Source of the DNA: Candidatus Tayloriibacteriota bacterium | GTDB lineage: Bacteria; Patescibacteriota; Minisyncoccia; Phycocordibacterales; PALSA-1337 | Length of the DNA: 6,327 nt | Direction: 5' to 3' | Assembly (NCBI GenBank): GCA_003170325.1 | Contig: PMZP01000080.1 | Location: 1 to 6,327, forward strand | The notes under the pieces: model-generated | Seen by the model: only the letters and a program-made list of their open reading frames with translations | Database searches by the model: none | What the model was told of the DNA's origin: nothing | Program-made: the position numbers and the translations under genes | Part shown: positions 1-5,374 of the stretch, piece after piece | Layout: each line of letters starts with the position of its first letter | How positions within the stretch are numbered: position 1 is the first letter of the stretch

Positions 1-27
1 TGCCACCTCCTCTGTTAGGATGTGCCT

Positions 28-1080
28 ATGTCATCCAACGCTCAAAAAATCGACGGTGAGATTAACGAGGGAATTTCTCCTTCCATCAAAGAAAAAGCCC
101 CACTCATTCTGGCCGAGATAAAGAAGGCCAAATCTATTCTGCTGCACTGCCATCCTTCGCCCGATCCAGATTCCGTCGGGTCGGCTTTGGCTATGAAGTT
201 CGCCCTGGAGCAGATGGGGAAGAAGGCTACGGTCATCAAGGGAGATTCGGAATTCCCCCGAGAATTCATGCACTTTCCCGGCGCCAAAGATATCGTGCAA
301 AAGAATTTCCTGGAAATCGATCAAAGCCAGTTCGATCTTTTCCTGATCTTGGATAGCGCGATGATCTATATGGTGTCGCGCCGGGGCGATGTTAAATTCT
401 TGCCGACATTAAAGACCATCGCCATCGATCACCACGAATCGAACGGTAATTTTGCCGAGCTAAATCTAGTCGTGCCTTCATGTCCGGCAAATTGCCAGCT
501 ACTTTTCGATATCTTCAAGATATGGAATATAACTTTGACGCCTGAAATCGCCGCCAATCTGTTCATTGGGATGTATACCGATACTGGTGCTTTCAAATAT
601 CGCGGTGTCGACAAGCATACGTATGAAGTCGTCTACGAACTCGTCAAATATATCCCGGATGTGTCTAGTCTGATCACTGATATGGAGAATTCCAGTACTC
701 CAGGTTTTATGGCTTTTGAGGGAGCTGCCTTGAGCTCGATAGAGATCTTTTTTGACGGGAAATTCGCCTTTTCATCGGTGCCATTATCTTGGATGCAAGA
801 AAAGAACATTCGTCCAACAGAAGTCAGGACCAGCGAAGTCTCTTCGTTCATGCTTACTGTCCGCGATTGGGATTTTGTGGCGGCGGCAGTGGAGATCGAA
901 CCGAACGTCATAAAGTTCAGTTTCCGCTCGAAAAATATAGAAAAATTTGACGTGGCCAAATTGACGAGCTCTTTGGGAGGCGGCGGTCATCGGGCGGCAG
1001 CCGGCCTCATTTTGCGCACGTCTCTCGCCGACGCCAAGAAGATCGTCGTAGAGAAGGCCAAAGAGCTGTACAAATTGTGA
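28..1080 (+). CDS. DHH/DHHA1 family phosphoesterase, NrnA-like (oligoribonuclease / pAp-phosphatase type)
   Basis: Predicted cytoplasmic, metal-dependent phosphoesterase of 350 residues. NrnA-type enzymes degrade very short RNA oligonucleotides and/or dephosphorylate 3'-phosphoadenosine 5'-phosphate. Visible motifs are HCHPSPDPDS (H40, H42, D46, D48; the usual HxxPDxD metal site, with a two-residue variation), LILDSA (D109), the signature DHH at 134-136, and the C-terminal DHHA1 substrate-binding motif GGGGHRAAAG (317-326, H321). All the expected metal ligands are present, so it should be active. The roughly 25-residue N-terminal extension before the first strand is longer than in typical NrnA. 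Start choice: ATG 28 lies 7 nt after AGGA (17-20); an in-frame GTG at 22 would be only 1 nt from it. The same bases could instead be read as a TAGGAT -10 box placing transcription at the ATG. The next gene follows after 63 nt with no terminator. Family call is firm; the exact substrate (pAp, nanoRNA or cyclic-dinucleotide product) cannot be read from sequence. Confidence 0.92.
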   Translation: MSSNAQKIDGEINEGISPSIKEKAPLILAEIKKAKSILLHCHPSPDPDSVGSALAMKFALEQMGKKATVIKGDSEFPREFMHFPGAKDIVQKNFLEIDQSQFDLFLILDSAMIYMVSRRGDVKFLPTLKTIAIDHHESNGNFAELNLVVPSCPANCQLLFDIFKIWNITLTPEIAANLFIGMYTDTGAFKYRGVDKHTYEVVYELVKYIPDVSSLITDMENSSTPGFMAFEGAALSSIEIFFDGKFAFSSVPLSWMQEKNIRPTEVRTSEVSSFMLTVRDWDFVAAAVEIEPNVIKFSFRSKNIEKFDVAKLTSSLGGGGHRAAAGLILRTSLADAKKIVVEKAKELYKL

Positions 1081-1097
1081 TTTTGCCGCTATTATAG

Positions 1098-1126
1098 GTG
1101 ACACTAATTATTGAGCGCTTTATAAA
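1098..1126 (+). promoter_or_regulatory. Probable sigma70-type promoter of the cyclophilin gene
   Basis: GTGACA (1098-1103, 5 of 6 to TTGACA), a 17-nt spacer and TATAAA (1121-1126, 5 of 6 to TATAAT). The expected start of transcription is near 1133, giving a leader of only about 11 nt before ATG 1144 with no Shine-Dalgarno motif. Found by eye; the match in both boxes and the ideal spacer make it credible. Confidence 0.55.
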
Positions 1127-1143
1127 AATTTTAATTCGAACCA

Positions 1144-1884
1144 ATGTCAACCAAAAATATCCTAATCACGATCGTCATCGTTGTCCTCGTGCTCGCCGGC
1201 GTTCAGTGGTACCTGAATTCACGGTCGACCGCTTATTTCAGTCAATACGGCAATCCTCCGGCCTCGACGACGCCAGCAGTATCCCCAGCCACGACGTCAT
1301 CAACTACGCCAACTACCGGCCAATCGACAGACGCCAATTCGAACGTAACCGCCGCGGCTACCGCTTCAGCTTCACCATTACCAGCTTCGACTAATGTCAA
1401 AAACTTTATGCATACAGTCACTGTCGTAACTAACAAAGGCACCATCGTCTTTGAGACATATGATACCGACGCGCCGAACACCGTCAAGAATTTCATCACT
1501 TTGGCTGGTAAGGGTTTCTACAATAACCTCATCTTCCATCGTGTCATCCCGGGCTTCATGATCCAAGGCGGCGATCCGACTGGTACCGGTATGGGCGGTC
1601 CCGGCTACAAATTCGCCGATGAATTGAATCCGAACACGGTTTCCTACAAGGCCGGTTATGTCAAAGGCACTGTGGCCATGGCCAATTCCGGTCCCGATAC
1701 CAATGGCAGCCAGTTCTTCATCATGCAGAAAGACACGCCATTGCCACATAGCTACACCATATTCGGCAAAGTCATTTCCGGTCTCGATGTTGTCGACGCC
1801 ATCGCCGCCGTGCAAGTCAATGGTTCCGACAAGCCGCTCACGGACGTCGTCATGAAGAGCGTGACTGTCGCTACTGCCAAGTAA
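1144..1884 (+). CDS. Membrane-anchored cyclophilin-type peptidyl-prolyl cis-trans isomerase
   Basis: Predicted to catalyse cis-trans isomerisation of peptidyl-proline bonds, assisting protein folding, probably outside the cytoplasmic membrane. The 246 residues divide into a hydrophobic N-terminal helix (about 5-24, signal anchor or uncleaved signal), a Ser/Thr/Ala/Pro-rich low-complexity linker (about 36-88) typical of an extracytoplasmic tether, and a complete cyclophilin domain (about 90-244). Catalytic features are FHRVIPGFMIQGGD with R133 (CypA R55), F138, M139 and Q141, then MAN (179-181) and NGSQFF (Q190, F191, F192). The loop reads TPLPHSYTIFGKV, so the CypA W121 position is Pro and the H126 position is Tyr; this is common in bacterial forms and predicts weak cyclosporin binding. 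ATG 1144 has no Shine-Dalgarno but follows a good promoter, and a hairpin terminator follows the gene. Family call is firm; surface localisation is inferred from the anchor and linker. Confidence 0.93.
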   Translation: MSTKNILITIVIVVLVLAGVQWYLNSRSTAYFSQYGNPPASTTPAVSPATTSSTTPTTGQSTDANSNVTAAATASASPLPASTNVKNFMHTVTVVTNKGTIVFETYDTDAPNTVKNFITLAGKGFYNNLIFHRVIPGFMIQGGDPTGTGMGGPGYKFADELNPNTVSYKAGYVKGTVAMANSGPDTNGSQFFIMQKDTPLPHSYTIFGKVISGLDVVDAIAAVQVNGSDKPLTDVVMKSVTVATAK

Positions 1885-1918
1885 TTTATCGAAGTAATTT
1901 GTTCCGATTTCAAGCAGA

Positions 1919-1951
1919 AGAGCCGCCTGATAATGGGCGGCTTTATGTTTT
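1919..1951 (+). terminator. Intrinsic terminator after the cyclophilin gene
   Basis: Perfect 7-bp GC-rich stem AGCCGCC (1921-1927) / GGCGGCT (1936-1942) with an 8-nt loop, followed by the interrupted T-rich tract TTATGTTTT. It lies 36 nt after the stop codon. Confidence 0.8.
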
Positions 1952-1968
1952 GCGCGTCTTTCAACATG

Positions 1969-1996
1969 TTGCAAAATCATTTGAGAGGAGTAGTAT
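1969..1996 (+). promoter_or_regulatory. Weak candidate promoter of the unknown gene at 2015
   Basis: TTGCAA (1969-1974), a 16-nt spacer and TAGTAT (1991-1996), each only 4 of 6 to consensus. Transcription would start near 2003, about 12 nt before ATG 2015. A promoter is expected here because a terminator lies just upstream, but the boxes alone would not justify the call. Confidence 0.2.
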
Positions 1997-2014
1997 CCGG
2001 AATAGTTGAACATT

Positions 2015-2500
2015 ATGAATGGACAATATTATCTGGAACCGATTGGTCCGCTCGCAAACGAACGCATCTTTGAATTGCTTGCCGAGCTAGCCGTAGAGTG
2101 CGAAGCTGGCAAAACGAAATGTGGTGACGGACAGAAACCCTATCTCATCGCCGTACCGCCGGAAGCCTTGGCAATATGTTTAGCCAATCGACTTCGGAAA
2201 AAGCGTGGACTGACTTTCAACGTTTTCCAAGACATAGACGGCAAGATCATGCCGGTCGACGTCGTCATGGAAAATCCGATCCGTGAAAAAGAGGGTTTGG
2301 CGGCGATACTGTCTGGTCTCAATAAGGAGGAGGTCTGTCAGGCACTTCGTCTCGTCATGGCAGGTAAGATCGAGGGGTGTCAGAGAAAAGGTCGCACCTT
2401 GCCAGTCGGAGTCACGCCTCACAACGCCCGTCGGCGGCCCGGTCCGAAGCCGAAGAAGGGGACTATCCACGTCAAGGCCAGTTTCTCAATCCGCACTTAA
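2015..2500 (+). CDS. Hypothetical protein with basic Pro/Lys/Arg-rich tail
   Basis: I do not recognise this 161-residue protein. It has no signal peptide or membrane helix, so it is probably cytoplasmic. It begins MNGQYYLEPIGPL, then a helical, acidic stretch (FELLAELAVECEAG), a hydrophobic YLIAVPPEALAICLANRLRKK region and FNVFQDIDGKIMPVDVV, which looks like a small alpha/beta fold, then LNKEEVCQALRLVMAGKIEGC. The last 35 or so residues are basic, with RRRPGPKPKKG resembling an AT-hook-like or other nucleic-acid-contacting tail. Four cysteines are scattered with no clear metal pattern. Start: TTG 2006 is also in frame directly after a TAG stop at 2003; ATG 2015 is preferred as the commoner codon. 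The AGAGGAG at 1984-1990 is 15 nt from TTG and 24 nt from ATG, so it does not decide. Flanking terminators on both sides mark it as its own transcription unit. DNA or RNA binding is only a guess from charge. Confidence 0.72.
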   Translation: MNGQYYLEPIGPLANERIFELLAELAVECEAGKTKCGDGQKPYLIAVPPEALAICLANRLRKKRGLTFNVFQDIDGKIMPVDVVMENPIREKEGLAAILSGLNKEEVCQALRLVMAGKIEGCQRKGRTLPVGVTPHNARRRPGPKPKKGTIHVKASFSIRT

Positions 2501-2531
2501 TCGTGATGGTGATATGGCACGGAAAGTTCGC

Positions 2532-2559
2532 GCGCTCATGCAAATGGGCGCTGTTTTTA
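2532..2559 (+). terminator. Intrinsic terminator after the unknown gene
   Basis: Stem GCGCTCA (2532-2538) with TGGGCGC (2545-2551), 7 bp including one G-U pair and a 6-nt loop, followed by TG and a run of five T (2554-2558). It lies 31 nt after the stop codon. Confidence 0.7.
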
Positions 2560-2571
2560 TATCAATCTCTC

Positions 2572-2598
2572 TTGTGCGGCACTTGAATCTGTTATAGT
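2572..2598 (+). promoter_or_regulatory. Extended -10 promoter of the Nudix gene
   Basis: TGTTATAGT (2590-2598) is an extended -10 element (TGn plus TATAGT, 5 of 6). The only upstream candidate is a poor -35, TTGTGC (2572-2577), at a short 15-nt spacing, which the TGn motif could offset. Transcription would start near 2605, giving a leader of about 18 nt without a Shine-Dalgarno. It sits just after the preceding terminator. Confidence 0.42.
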
Positions 2599-2622
2599 CT
2601 TGCACCAGATTCGATAGATTCT

Positions 2623-3204
2623 ATGAAAACGCATAAACCGCATCTCGGGACTCTCGTCCTGGCACTCGATGCATTCAGGCTCGATCCGCGAAGGCGCCTA
2701 TTTCTTGGTCTGAAACCACCGGAGACAGCCGTTGATAAGTGCAGAAGGCGTCGCAAAGTCGGATGCGATCTCTGGGTTCCTCCCGGCGGCGGCATCGAAA
2801 AGATCGACAAAAGCCCTCGGCATTGTGCTCAAAGGGAGCTATTCGAAGAGGCAGGTTGGCGCTTGCCGCTTAATCGGTTCAGTAAGATCGGGAGGTTGGA
2901 AGGTTATTTCGGATCGGCTCGAAGCGAATGGCAGACTGCTAGGCTGAAATGGATCGTCCATATATACAGCGTGACGGTCCCGCCAGAACTCAAGGACGGA
3001 TTCATCTGTGGCGACGGATTCGTCAAGGTTCGCTGGTTTCCGATCGACTGTCTCCCGTTCCACCGAATGATCGACAGCGACAAAGTTTGGTTGCCGCAAT
3101 TGGTCGGCCCGCACCACCTCGTTATCAAGCTTATGTTCGACCGCAAGGTTGGAAAGTTGATTCGTTCGGAGCTTATCCCAGAATACTTCGGTGAAAGAGC
3201 CTAA
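2623..3204 (+). CDS. Nudix hydrolase, MTH1-like (8-oxo-dGTP diphosphatase type)
   Basis: Predicted cytoplasmic nucleoside-phosphate hydrolase of 193 residues, plausibly cleaning oxidised nucleotides. The Nudix box occupies 57-79, GIEKIDKSPRHCAQ followed by RELFEEAGW, with catalytic R71, E72, E75 and E76 intact. The box's first Glu (MutT E44 position) is Lys63, an unusual replacement. MTH1-like features are the N-terminal TLVLAL...RRLFLGLK and the C-terminal WFPIDCLPFHRM (W138, M149) plus W156 and P158. Against human MTH1, the base-contacting W117 and D119 positions are I150 and S152, while the D120 position keeps Asp (D153), so the substrate may differ. A basic insertion KCRRRRK lies before the box. 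ATG 2623 is used; there is no Shine-Dalgarno and the leader is short. The gene has its own promoter and terminator. Nudix membership is firm; the 8-oxo-dGTP assignment is inferred and could be wrong. Confidence 0.88.
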   Translation: MKTHKPHLGTLVLALDAFRLDPRRRLFLGLKPPETAVDKCRRRRKVGCDLWVPPGGGIEKIDKSPRHCAQRELFEEAGWRLPLNRFSKIGRLEGYFGSARSEWQTARLKWIVHIYSVTVPPELKDGFICGDGFVKVRWFPIDCLPFHRMIDSDKVWLPQLVGPHHLVIKLMFDRKVGKLIRSELIPEYFGERA

Positions 3205-3232
3205 GATCCATTTACGTCTTCAGCCCCCTAGT

Positions 3233-3264
3233 CCGCCGCGCTTCACCGTGCGACGGCCTTTTTT
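3233..3264 (+). terminator. Intrinsic terminator after the Nudix gene
   Basis: Stem CCGCCGCGC (3233-3241) with GTGCGACGG (3248-3256), one internal C/A mismatch and a 6-nt loop, followed by CC and six T (3259-3264). Its 3' arm overlaps the -35 position of the promoter proposed for the next gene. Confidence 0.75.
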
Positions 3265-3276
3265 GCATGCTAATAT
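3248..3276 (+). promoter_or_regulatory. Candidate promoter giving a leaderless nuclease mRNA
   Basis: Extended -10 TGCTAATAT (3268-3276; hexamer 4 of 6) with a poor -35, GTGCGA (3248-3253), at 17 nt. Transcription would begin about 7 nt after the -10, at or next to ATG 3283. The -35 lies within the upstream terminator hairpin. Confidence 0.35.
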
Positions 3277-3282
3277 ATCCTC

Positions 3283-4044
3283 ATGTCCGACTACTACAAT
3301 TCCCGCCGAACGCGCAATCTTTTCGACCCAGAGAGCGCCGAGCCTTTTCGGATGAGCCGCTCCAAGATCGACCTGTTCATGAACTGCCCGCTCTGTTTCT
3401 ATCTCGATTGTAGGCTTGGTGTCGCCCGTCCTCCTGGCTATCCATTCTCGCTCAACTCTGCCGTCGACGCTCTGCTCAAAAAAGAATTCGACATTCATCG
3501 CGCCAAGAAGCGTCCGCATCCCTTGATGCACGCCTACGGACTGAAGGACATCGTGCCATTCCAGCATGAAGACCTCGATCTCTGGCGCAGCAATTTCAAA
3601 GGCATCCGCTTCGTGCACCCCGCGACCAACTTGAACGTGACCGGCGCCATCGATGACGTCTGGACCGACTCCAAAGGGGAGCTCATCATCGTAGATTACA
3701 AATCCACCAGCAAAGCCGAGAAAGTCACCCTCGACAAGGAATGGCAGATCGGCTACAAGCGCCAGATGGAAGTCTATCAGTGGCTCTTCCGCATGAACGG
3801 CTTCGTGGTTTCCCCAACCGGATTTTTTGTGTATTGCAATGGCCGGACCGACCGCTCGGCTTTCGATGCCAAGCTGGAATTCGATATCGACCTTATTCCG
3901 TATACCGGCGACGATTCTTGGATCCCGAGCGCCTTGGAAGCGATCAAAGAATGTCTCATGGCGGAAAAACCCCCCAAACCTGCCACCAAATGCGATTATT
4001 GCGCGTATAGGAAATCGGCCAGGGATGTGCAAAAGACGGTTTGA
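3283..4044 (+). CDS. PD-(D/E)XK nuclease family protein (RecB/Cas4-like fold)
   Basis: Predicted metal-dependent DNA nuclease of 253 residues, related to the RecB C-terminal/Cas4 group. Core motifs in order are SRSKIDLFMNCPLCFYL (29-45, with C35 and C38), GAIDDVW with D124/D125, IIVDYKS with D138 and K140 (the DxK of the active site), QMEVY (Q161, Y165; motif QxxxY) and KCDYCAYRK (C237, C240). All core catalytic residues are present. The four cysteines, two at each end, could hold a 4Fe-4S cluster or zinc, but the arrangement differs from the 1+3 pattern of Cas4 and AddB. No helicase domain is fused and no CRISPR or recombination gene adjoins, so it is a stand-alone nuclease of unknown pathway. 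There is no Shine-Dalgarno (ATATCCTC precedes the ATG), consistent with a leaderless start. No terminator was seen after it, so it may read into the next gene. Fold call is firm, role unknown. Confidence 0.88.
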   Translation: MSDYYNSRRTRNLFDPESAEPFRMSRSKIDLFMNCPLCFYLDCRLGVARPPGYPFSLNSAVDALLKKEFDIHRAKKRPHPLMHAYGLKDIVPFQHEDLDLWRSNFKGIRFVHPATNLNVTGAIDDVWTDSKGELIIVDYKSTSKAEKVTLDKEWQIGYKRQMEVYQWLFRMNGFVVSPTGFFVYCNGRTDRSAFDAKLEFDIDLIPYTGDDSWIPSALEAIKECLMAEKPPKPATKCDYCAYRKSARDVQKTV

Positions 4045-4060
4045 ACCCCCTCGAAGCCCC

Positions 4061-4089
4061 TTGACTTTTACCACGTTTTGGTATACAAT
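4061..4089 (+). promoter_or_regulatory. Strong promoter of the exported repeat protein
   Basis: TTGACT (4061-4066, 5 of 6), a 17-nt spacer and TACAAT (4084-4089, 5 of 6). Transcription should start near 4096, giving a leader of about 84 nt before ATG 4180, the longest in the window. The 12 bases CCTTGACTTTTA around the -35 recur at 6245-6256. Confidence 0.65.
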
Positions 4090-4114
4090 ATAGAGCGTTA
4101 GAAATTAAACATGC

Positions 4115-4183
4115 ATGGACTTATTCCAAGGCCAATTAGAGCCATTTAATAAGGAATCCAGATCCAGGCACCGAATATCATGA
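4115..4183 (+). CDS. Possible leader peptide ORF, ATGA-coupled to the exported protein
   Basis: A 22-codon ORF begins MDLFQGQLEPFNK and ends with a basic Ser/Arg-rich segment (SRSRHRIS). Its TGA (4181-4183) overlaps ATG 4180 of the next gene as ATGA, the classic arrangement for translational coupling. It begins about 19 nt after the predicted transcription start and has no Shine-Dalgarno. A second, overlapping ORF of 12 codons in another frame starts at 4111 and stops at 4147-4149. The downstream gene has no Shine-Dalgarno at normal spacing (AAGGA at 4151-4155 is 24 nt away), so delivery of ribosomes by the leader ORF would make sense. Short ORFs arise easily by chance and no coding signature can be judged at this length. 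Confidence 0.3.
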   Translation: MDLFQGQLEPFNKESRSRHRIS

Positions 4184-5220
4184 ATTACATCTTCAATAAA
4201 TACGCCATCCTCGCTGTCACCATGATTCTCACGGTCGGCGCTTTCGGAATGCCTGTTCATGCCCAGTATTATAACGGTGCACCTACTTACAATCAGCCGG
4301 TCTATAATACTCCTGTCAATTACAGCCAACCTAATTATAATCAATCCAATTATTACAATCAGCCGACCTACTATGCTCCGCTCACCGTTTCTTGCAGTGC
4401 CAATACTTATAATGTCGCTCCCGGTGCTTCAGTTACCTGGACGGCTTATGCGTCCGGCGGTAACGGCTATTACACTTACAGCTGGTCAGGTAGTGATGGG
4501 ATCTATGGCAGTAATCGATCTGCTTATATAACTTATAACTACCCCGGTCAGAAATCCGCCTCGGTCACGATCTATTCAAATGGTCAGACTTTGACGCAGT
4601 ATTGTTCCAATACCGTCACCGTCAATTACTCTTATGGTACTTACCCGACGTCTTACCAGACACCTTATCCGACCAATTACTACCCGACGACTTATCCAGT
4701 CGTGAATCAGCCGATCTATGCGGTTCCAAATAACAGCGGTCTTGATATCGGATGTTATTCTGATCCGATGACCGCTACCATTGGTCAGCCGGTCACCTGG
4801 TCCGTCGAAGTCGTAGGCGGCATCGCTCCTTACACCTATGCTTGGACTGGTTCCGACGGTCTCTCCGGTTCGCAGATCTCGGTCATCAAATATTATTCGA
4901 CCTCCGGCACAAAGAGCGCTATCGTGACGGTCACTTCCGCCGATGGCAAGACTGCTTCACATGCTTGTAGCAATGCTCTTAAGGTCGCTAGCGCCTATCG
5001 CGCTCCGGTTGCACGTGCCGTCGCTCCGGTCAAAACGATCTATGTCCAGCCTGCAGTTCAATCTCAACCCCAATCAGTGCAGATTCCCGCGAACGCCAGT
5101 ATATCAGCTGTATCGCTATTCTCGCTCTACAATGTCCCATGGGGTTGGATAGCCATCCTCATCATCCTGGTACTCTTCTTCACGGTCATGTATCTCTTGT
5201 TCAACAAGCAGAAGATATAA
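4180..5220 (+). CDS. Exported, C-terminally anchored protein with two Ig/PKD-like repeats
   Basis: Predicted cell-surface protein of 346 residues. The N-terminus (K7, hydrophobic 8-22, cleavage likely after PVHA near residue 27) is a signal peptide. A Tyr/Asn/Gln/Pro-rich stretch (about 28-68, repeated YNQP/NYNQ units) leads to Ig/PKD-like repeat 1 (about 70-148, C72 and C142), a second Tyr/Pro/Thr-rich linker (about 150-187), and repeat 2 (about 190-268, C192 and C263). The repeats share the patterns VTW, YTYxWxGSDG, KSAxVT and CSN; the Cys pairs, 70 and 71 residues apart, suit one disulfide per domain. After an Ala/Pro/Gln-rich spacer comes SLFSL (about 311-316), PWGW (320-323), a membrane helix (about 324-341) and the short tail NKQKI. 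There is no LPXTG. The role is probably structural or adhesive, inferred only from architecture; such repeats are frequent in Parcubacteria surface proteins as I recall. It has its own strong promoter, a long leader and a terminator. ATG 4180 is the only start that keeps the full signal peptide. Confidence 0.85.
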   Translation: MNYIFNKYAILAVTMILTVGAFGMPVHAQYYNGAPTYNQPVYNTPVNYSQPNYNQSNYYNQPTYYAPLTVSCSANTYNVAPGASVTWTAYASGGNGYYTYSWSGSDGIYGSNRSAYITYNYPGQKSASVTIYSNGQTLTQYCSNTVTVNYSYGTYPTSYQTPYPTNYYPTTYPVVNQPIYAVPNNSGLDIGCYSDPMTATIGQPVTWSVEVVGGIAPYTYAWTGSDGLSGSQISVIKYYSTSGTKSAIVTVTSADGKTASHACSNALKVASAYRAPVARAVAPVKTIYVQPAVQSQPQSVQIPANASISAVSLFSLYNVPWGWIAILIILVLFFTVMYLLFNKQKI

Positions 5221-5234
5221 GAACAGATAATGGC

Positions 5235-5260
5235 AAAGAGCCTCCGAATGGGGGCTTTTT
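5235..5260 (+). terminator. Intrinsic terminator after the exported protein gene
   Basis: AGCCTCC (5239-5245) pairs with GGGGGCT (5250-5256), including one G-U, around a GAAT loop. A-T pairs from AAAG (5235-5238) and TTTT (5257-5260) extend the stem to 11 bp. It lies 14 nt after the stop codon. Confidence 0.85.
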
Positions 5261-5305
5261 GCTGTGGGGAAGACCGCTATGTTCGTGTGCCATTACCCGA
5301 CCGCA

Positions 5306-5334
5306 TTGACATATAAGAAATAACGTGATAGCCT
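5306..5334 (+). promoter_or_regulatory. Promoter of the coiled-coil protein gene
   Basis: A perfect -35, TTGACA (5306-5311), then a 17-nt spacer to TAGCCT (5329-5334; only 3 of 6), which is preceded by TGA and so forms an extended -10 (TGnTAnnnT). Transcription would start near 5341, leaving a leader of about 62 nt. Confidence 0.5.
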
Positions 5335-5347
5335 TGCATCAGAATCT

Positions 5348-5374
5348 GAGGGAGGTTGGAACCTTCTTCGGAAG
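5348..5374 (+). promoter_or_regulatory. Leader with two mutually exclusive hairpins and an orphan Shine-Dalgarno-like motif
   Basis: GAGGGAGG (5348-5355) resembles a strong Shine-Dalgarno but lies 47 nt before ATG 5403. GGAGGT (5351-5356) can pair with ACCTTC (5361-5366) around a TGGA loop, with one G-U pair. The same CTTC (5363-5366) can instead pair with GAAG (5371-5374) around a TTCG loop, a C(UUCG)G tetraloop of the exceptionally stable class. The two folds cannot coexist. Whether they do anything is unknown. Confidence 0.3.

Noticed and set aside
22..24. GTG start for the DHH protein
   Set aside because: It is only 1 nt from AGGA; ATG 28 has normal spacing and loses only two residues.
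1098..1394. Plus-strand 98-codon frame over the cyclophilin N-terminus
   Set aside because: It starts inside the proposed promoter and overlaps the signal anchor and linker in another frame; Arg-rich shadow product.
1378..2013. 211-codon open frame on the minus strand across the cyclophilin gene
   Set aside because: It lies opposite an unambiguous cyclophilin domain and spans that gene's terminator; no motifs were seen.
2283..2597. Plus-strand 104-codon frame overlapping the unknown gene and its terminator
   Set aside because: It is out of frame with the better-supported gene, runs through the terminator hairpin and is a Ser/Arg-rich composition typical of shadow frames.
3283..4044. Calling the nuclease Cas4
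   Set aside because: There are no cas genes or repeats nearby, and the cysteine pattern differs from Cas4.
2623..4044. Nudix plus nuclease as a two-gene defence module
   Set aside because: A terminator and a separate promoter divide them, and neither gene has defence-type fusions or mobile-element neighbours.
3220..4074. 284-codon open frame on the minus strand across the nuclease gene
   Set aside because: It is the mirror of a gene with clear catalytic motifs, and its product has no recognisable domain. Long antisense frames are expected opposite RNY-biased coding sequence.
5348..5355. GAGGGAGG as ribosome-binding site of a small gene
   Set aside because: The only frame directly after it (TTG 5356) stops after eight codons with no spacing from the motif.
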